Assembly (NCBI GenBank): GCA_945928585.1
Contig: CAMENQ010000040.1
Span: 1 to 11,433, forward strand
Origin: an uncultured Roseburia sp.
Lineage (GTDB): Bacteria; Bacillota; Clostridia; Lachnospirales; Lachnospiraceae
Length of the DNA: 11,433 nt
Reading direction: 5' to 3'
In this document: piece by piece, positions 7,781-11,433 of the stretch
Layout: each line of letters opens with the position of its first letter
Position numbering within the stretch: the first letter of the stretch is position 1
The notes under the pieces: model-generated
Database searches by the model: none
What the model was told of the DNA's origin: nothing
The model's input: only the letters and a program-made list of their open reading frames with translations
Made by a program: the position numbers and the translations under genes

Positions 7781-8110
7781 CTAATCATTTTTCAATGTGT
7801 ATACTGAAATCTGCGGTTTCATATTTATAAGATTATTTTCATAATCAACAAAATATTTTTCCCTGTCTATAATTACTCCGTAATGTTCCTCAATGTACTC
7901 AAGGCTTTCCGGATAGCTGCCTTCTATGGCATAGCAGGTAACGACTGCATTTTCCAATGCATCCTTAAGCATATCCACATCACTTTGCTCTACTTCTTTT
8001 GACATATTTTTTACCTGTCCGTATAAAAATCCTGCCAGAATAACAAACATTAATATGGTAAAGATAATCCCCGATGCAGGAATACCTTTTTTCTTTTTAT
8101 ATAAGTGCAT
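7781..8110 (-). CDS. Small single-helix protein of the pilus-like operon, pseudopilin-like
   Basis: The 109-residue protein starts MHLYKKKKGIPASGIIF, with a strongly basic N-terminus, one hydrophobic helix at about 14-30 and an exported region. The middle motif AVVTCYAIEGSYPESLEYIEEHYGV resembles the region after the helix in GspG-like pseudopilins, where a YPxxLxxL stretch is common. The N-terminal G-IPASG resembles a prepilin site (Gly at -1), but position +5 is Gly, not Glu. I infer it is the major or a minor pilin-like subunit of this cluster; no experimentally known family is evident. AGGAGG lies 5 bases before the ATG. Its start is 15 bp after the PilC stop. Confidence 0.75.
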   Translation of the reverse strand: MHLYKKKKGIPASGIIFTILMFVILAGFLYGQVKNMSKEVEQSDVDMLKDALENAVVTCYAIEGSYPESLEYIEEHYGVIIDREKYFVDYENNLINMKPQISVYTLKND

Positions 8111-8125
8111 ATGTACCTCCTGACC

Positions 8126-9181
8126 TTAGCCTATAGAAGACATAATAGAAGCTAACGGAAGCATAACTGATATGAGTATGCCTCCAATGACAAGCGATAA
8201 TATACCTACAAGACATGGCTCTATATAGCCGACTGTCTTTTCTATACCGTCATTTACTTCCTCCTCATATGCTTCACTTACCTTAAGCATAACGCTGTCA
8301 AGCTGTCCTGCCTTAAAGCCGACACTTATAATTCTTGACTGCATCTTTGAAAATAAGCCTATTTTTCCAAGTGCTTCCGGAAATGATGTTCCGTCTGCCA
8401 CAAGTTTGCCGCACTTTTCTATTTTTTCTTTAACCGATGTATCACTTACTATGGCAGGAGCCATCTCTAGTGCCTTTTCAAGTGAATATCCGCTTGAAAG
8501 CATCATACCAATGACAGAAGCAAATCTTCCGCTTGATATTTTTTTATTTAAACTCTTTACTCCCGGTATAACTGATGCAGTTTTCAGAAGTGTTGCTGAT
8601 TTTCCAAGCTTTGAAAGTACTGCCGCTGCCACTATAATCACCAGAATAACTGCTATTATAACAAGTGATACATTTCCTACGGCCAGACCGATATTCATAA
8701 TATTTGCACCTGTTTCAGACATATTTGTTCCAAGACTTTTAAATATATCCTCAAATATAGGCATAATCTTTGTTACGAGTGCCAGAATGACTACCGCCAT
8801 CATACATACAAGAAGTATGGGATATGATACTGCAGACTTTATAGTCTTTTTTGTTCTTTCCTCTCTGTCATAGTATATAGCAAGGGACTTTAATACATCA
8901 TCAAGCTTTCCTGTCTCCTCGCCAATATTTATCATATTTACCATATAATCTGGAAAATATCCTGCTGCTTCAACTGCCTTATAAAGTGATCCTGTCTCCT
9001 TTACTGTTTCACTTAAAGTTTCAAATGCTTTTCTTGATTTTTCATCCTCGCAGCTTTCTACAAGTGATTCTATACCGTCATATACAGGTATACCTGCATC
9101 CATAATCAGTGACATCTGTCTGCAAAATGTAGCTGTCTCCCCTGCCGGAAGCAGCTTTCTTTTCTTCTTATTTTCTTCCAT
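8126..9181 (-). CDS. pilC: Type II secretion/type IV pilus platform protein (PilC/GspF)
   Basis: This 351-residue inner-membrane platform protein contains two T2SF domains. The first (about 17-140) holds FCRQMSLIMDAGIPVYDGI and GEETGKL (87-93); the second (about 218-342) holds FASVIGMMLSSGYSLEKAL and GFKAGQL (288-294). Three hydrophobic segments lie near 119-141, 170-190 and 320-345, the usual PilC topology. It is shorter than typical PilC (about 400 residues) because the N-terminal extension before the first domain is brief. It should bind the ATPase in the cytoplasm and the pilin-like proteins in the membrane. It starts 18 bp after the lipoprotein stop, and AGGTTT-type spacing with GGTAGG serves as ribosome-binding site. 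Confidence 0.95.
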   Translation of the reverse strand: MEENKKKRKLLPAGETATFCRQMSLIMDAGIPVYDGIESLVESCEDEKSRKAFETLSETVKETGSLYKAVEAAGYFPDYMVNMINIGEETGKLDDVLKSLAIYYDREERTKKTIKSAVSYPILLVCMMAVVILALVTKIMPIFEDIFKSLGTNMSETGANIMNIGLAVGNVSLVIIAVILVIIVAAAVLSKLGKSATLLKTASVIPGVKSLNKKISSGRFASVIGMMLSSGYSLEKALEMAPAIVSDTSVKEKIEKCGKLVADGTSFPEALGKIGLFSKMQSRIISVGFKAGQLDSVMLKVSEAYEEEVNDGIEKTVGYIEPCLVGILSLVIGGILISVMLPLASIMSSIG

Positions 9182-9199
9182 AAACCTACCCTTTCCTTC

Positions 9200-10465
9200 C
9201 TAATTATAACTTGTAACCGTATAGGATGATGCCATGCTTCCTCCATCCTCATAGGTACAATCTATCGTATGCCATGAGCCGCCATAATAAGCTTCATTCC
9301 ATGCATGATATTCCATGTTGCTGCCTGCGTAGCCTTTTACCAGTCTTACAGGTATACCCTGACACCTTAGCATAGCTGCAAACAATGCTGCATAATCATA
9401 ACATATGCCTTTTCCTGACGAAAGCACGCTGTCTACATTTGGCGTGTAGAATTTAAGATTTCCGGCTTTAACGTCAGCTGCCTTTGAATAATCATATTCT
9501 AATGCTGCCATAACATATGCTTTAACTGCCATAACCTTCTGCTCATCCGTATTACAGCCTGCACATACCTGTGAAGCGTTATTTACGGCTAAAGATGATG
9601 AACTGAAATTTACAATATATGTAGGATATATATACGGAGCCGTCTCTCCTGATATGACTGTATCAAACTCAGTCGTAAGCTGTGGTGCATATCCATTCGA
9701 CCTTTGCTCCATAACTCTTACAACATACTTTCCGCTTCCTCCTGTAAGGGAGAATGTCGTATAACCTCCTGTATTTGAAGCTACATACTGTGCAAGAAGT
9801 GTTCCTCCCGTACTGTCCTTAAATACCTGTATGGCAAGTGTTCCACTATAGCTGTCTGAGCCTTTTACCATAATGTAACCCTGTGACGAATTACTGTAAT
9901 CTACTATGTATCCGTTTTTTGAGGATACCGCCGTACCTGATGCAGTCGGTGTGCTTATTTTTATCTGTGCCGGTGTAGCCGGTGGTGCAGTGGTGGTGGT
10001 CGGCGGCTGTGTCGGCGGCTGCGTCGGTGGCTGTGTCGGCGGCTGCGTCGGTGGCTGCGTGGTTGACTGCGTCGTTGGTTTCGTGGTCGGCTGTGCCGTC
10101 GACTGGGTTGTTTCAGACAAATTATCAGTTTTTTCCGTAGCTGAATTTACTGTGGTCTGTGACTGATTATTGTCCGTCTGCTGTGATTGTTCCTGTCCTG
10201 TCGTCTTATCCTCCGTAGCAGATGTTTCCTTGGACGCATCTTTTACGGTAGTAGTTTCTTGCTTTTCTGTCTGTCTGCTGCCTGTATCTTTTGTGCTGTT
10301 TTTTTCGTCTGATGAAAACACATCACCGGTACCTATTTTATTGGATTCTATTTCTTCCTTATCTATTTTACTTCCGCATCCCGAAAGCATTATTACAAGG
10401 GCTGCAAGTATAGCTATTATAATAAATCCAAGCCGGCTTCTATCTTTTATTTTTTCAGAAAACAC
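9200..10465 (-). CDS. Transglutaminase-like lipoprotein with Thr/Gln/Pro-rich stalk
   Basis: This 421-residue exported lipoprotein starts at GTG, with AGGAGGG 5 bases upstream (10471-10477). A hydrophobic signal segment (12-29) ends in the lipobox LSGC with Cys30 as lipid anchor. Residues about 31-165 are a low-complexity stalk rich in Ser, Thr, Gln, Glu and Asp, including five TQPP units (136-155). Residues about 166-275 look like a beta-sandwich domain. Residues about 300-405 are a transglutaminase-like fold with the apparent triad Cys355 (GKGICYDYAALFAAMLR), His387 (EYHAWNEAYY) and Asp402 (WHTIDCTYED). Such domains act as proteases, amidases or crosslinkers, and the substrate cannot be inferred. 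A CAGC pair (301-304) precedes the catalytic domain. It is the first gene of the pilus-like operon, which suggests a cell-surface or cell-wall task linked to the machine. Confidence 0.9.
   Translation of the reverse strand: MFSEKIKDRSRLGFIIIAILAALVIMLSGCGSKIDKEEIESNKIGTGDVFSSDEKNSTKDTGSRQTEKQETTTVKDASKETSATEDKTTGQEQSQQTDNNQSQTTVNSATEKTDNLSETTQSTAQPTTKPTTQSTTQPPTQPPTQPPTQPPTQPPTTTTAPPATPAQIKISTPTASGTAVSSKNGYIVDYSNSSQGYIMVKGSDSYSGTLAIQVFKDSTGGTLLAQYVASNTGGYTTFSLTGGSGKYVVRVMEQRSNGYAPQLTTEFDTVISGETAPYIYPTYIVNFSSSSLAVNNASQVCAGCNTDEQKVMAVKAYVMAALEYDYSKAADVKAGNLKFYTPNVDSVLSSGKGICYDYAALFAAMLRCQGIPVRLVKGYAGSNMEYHAWNEAYYGGSWHTIDCTYEDGGSMASSYTVTSYN
10001..10060 (-). repeat. In-frame 12-bp tandem repeat encoding five TQPP units
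   Basis: Five consecutive 12-bp units read ggcggctgYgtc-like on the plus strand and encode TQPP five times in the lipoprotein stalk. The units differ only at silent third positions. More degenerate Thr/Pro units flank it (TTKPTTQSTTQPP before, PPTTTTAPP after). Slipped-strand length variation would change stalk length without breaking the frame. Confidence 0.9.
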
Positions 10466-10491
10466 TATAGCCCTCCTCTTTCTTTTTATTG

Positions 10492-10534
10492 ATTATATAA
10501 ATTTGATTTTAACACGTTTGGAATTTATTTACAA
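10492..10534 (-). promoter_or_regulatory. Likely promoter of the pilus-like operon
   Basis: On the minus strand, TTGTAA (10529-10534) is followed by a 17-bp spacer and TAAAAT (10506-10511). A perfect TATAAT (10492-10497) lies slightly downstream but has no good -35 box at the right distance. Either would give a leader of roughly 20-35 nt before the GTG at 10465. The -35 lies just beyond the flagellin terminator, consistent with independent transcription. Confidence 0.55.
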
Positions 10535-10539
10535 TATAA

Positions 10540-10580
10540 AAACCACTGTTTAAAGAATAATATTCTATAAACAGCGGTTT
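10540..10580 (-). terminator. Rho-independent terminator of the flagellin gene
   Basis: Positions 10540-10552 pair with 10568-10580 in 12 of 13 positions. The exception (10545/10575) is a G-U pair in minus-strand RNA but a mismatch in plus-strand RNA, which fits transcription from the flagellin side. A second stem (AGAAT/AUUCU) continues inside the loop. On the minus strand the hairpin runs into a short U-tract. It begins 38 bp past the flagellin stop. Confidence 0.85.
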
Positions 10581-10618
10581 TCTTATGATATTTTTACAAT
10601 ATGTAGTTTAAACTTTTA

Positions 10619-11433
10619 TTAGCCGAGTAACGAAAGAACTCCCTGATTTGCCTGATTTGCCTGTGCAAGCATAGACTGACCGGCCTGCTGAAGTATGTTA
10701 TTCTTTGAGTAATTAACCATCTCTTCAGCCATATCTGTATTACGTATACGTGATTCTGCAGATGTGGTATTCTCTACTACGTTGTCAAGGTTTGCGATAG
10801 TATGCTCAAGTCTGTTCTGAACTGCACCGAGTGTTGAACGCTGTGAAGATACCTTTGAGATAGCATCTGCGATAGAATCAATAGCATATGTAGCTGATGT
10901 ACCTGTTTCATCTACCACATTTATACCCTTAATACCAAGACCTGCTGCTGACATTGCATCAATGTTTACATTAATCTTGTTTGTCATATCTGCATCAGCA
11001 CCTACATGAAGATTGAATGAAAGACTATCTTTAATTTCTACAGTTCCCTGCTGAATTTTAAATGAGCCATCTCCATTACTTACCGCTTTCGCTGCTGTTT
11101 TTTCATCTGTTCCTATAGAACTAGCCTTTGTCAATTCATCTGCAATCTTGCGATAAGCATCTTCAATAGTAATTGAACCTTTCGGTGAAGAATCTTCTAC
11201 ACCATAAACATATTTATTATTGCCTGTATCAACTTTTACTGTTGAACCTTCTTTAATTTTAGCAAGAATATCATCTGCTGTATAAACCCCAGCTTTTTCA
11301 TCAGTTGTTATTCCTACTGTATAAGCTTTTCCATCAATAGTAACAGTTTTAGTTTCATCATCTGCTAAGTCCTTTATGTCTTCTGAAATAGATGCAAATG
11401 ACTGTACTCCACCAGTGTTAGCAGTATCATCAA
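10619..11433 (-). CDS. Flagellin, C-terminal part (gene runs off the window)
   Basis: The reading frame is open from the window edge to the TAA at 10619, giving about 270 residues of the C-terminal side; the N-terminal D0/D1 domain and the start lie outside. The last roughly 120 residues are the conserved flagellin C-terminal region: QRSTLGAVQNRLEHTIANL, TSAESRIRNTDMAEEMVNY and the final QAGQSMLAQANQANQG. This part forms the D1 and D0 helices that polymerise into the filament core. The upstream part (TVTIDGKAYTVGI, DAYRKIADELTKA, GSFKIQQGTVEI) belongs to the variable, surface-exposed D2-type region with beta-strand-like segments. A TTG at 11134 is only an internal Leu codon, not a start. The gene ends in its own terminator, separate from the pilus-like operon. 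Confidence 0.96.
   Translation of the reverse strand, partial: DDTANTGGVQSFASISEDIKDLADDETKTVTIDGKAYTVGITTDEKAGVYTADDILAKIKEGSTVKVDTGNNKYVYGVEDSSPKGSITIEDAYRKIADELTKASSIGTDEKTAAKAVSNGDGSFKIQQGTVEIKDSLSFNLHVGADADMTNKINVNIDAMSAAGLGIKGINVVDETGTSATYAIDSIADAISKVSSQRSTLGAVQNRLEHTIANLDNVVENTTSAESRIRNTDMAEEMVNYSKNNILQQAGQSMLAQANQANQGVLSLLG

Noticed and set aside
8406..8873. Plus-strand 155-codon frame
   Set aside because: It is antisense to the well-supported pilC gene and has no recognisable domain.
9906..10166. Plus-strand frame rich in Val, Gly and Cys
   Set aside because: It is the antisense reading of the TQPP repeat in the lipoprotein and has no independent coding evidence.
10619..11134. Flagellin as a complete 171-residue gene starting at TTG
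   Set aside because: The same frame stays open to the window edge and continues as flagellin-like sequence, so the TTG is an internal Leu codon.

Overview
The window looks like chromosomal DNA from a flagellated, AT-rich Clostridia, most likely a member of the Lachnospiraceae. The evidence is the flagellin C-terminus (ending QANQGVLSLLG), the DUF1653 protein with a helical C-terminal extension, a DUF4860 protein inside a reduced type IV pilus-like cluster, and strong AGGAGG ribosome-binding sites. All supported genes lie on the minus strand, so they are transcribed from right to left.

In transcription order, the 3' part of a flagellin gene (10619-11433, cut by the window edge) ends at a clear rho-independent terminator (10540-10580). 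A promoter-like region at about 10492-10534 then starts a compact operon. Its genes are a GTG-started lipoprotein with a Thr/Gln/Pro-rich stalk and a transglutaminase-like catalytic domain (9200-10465), a PilC/GspF platform protein (8126-9181), four small proteins each with one N-terminal membrane segment (6384-8110, one of them DUF4860), and a PilT-type ATPase with an intact PilT signature (5283-6344). Spacing is tight, with one ATGA overlap. No PilB-type extension ATPase or prepilin peptidase is present here. A P-type cation ATPase (2415-5207) follows after 75 bp and may share the transcript.

The 470-bp gap between the P-type ATPase and the next gene holds the most unusual object in the window: an almost perfect foldback of about 344 bp (2055-2398). 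Its outer stem is 92 bp with three mismatches, and it carries a hierarchy of smaller stems inside. Just past it is a near-consensus sigma-A promoter (1996-2024) for an NADP-dependent isocitrate dehydrogenase of the eukaryotic-like type (736-1944), followed 22 bp later by the DUF1653 protein (93-713). The left edge (1-71) is a second, GC-rich, three-way-junction-like dyad of unknown role.

Functionally, the right two thirds form a cell-surface block (flagellin, pilus-like machine, exported transglutaminase-like lipoprotein). The left third is metabolism and ion transport. The best candidates for something undescribed are the large foldback and the minimal pilus-like operon, whose pilin-like proteins lack canonical prepilin peptidase sites and which is headed by a transglutaminase-like lipoprotein.
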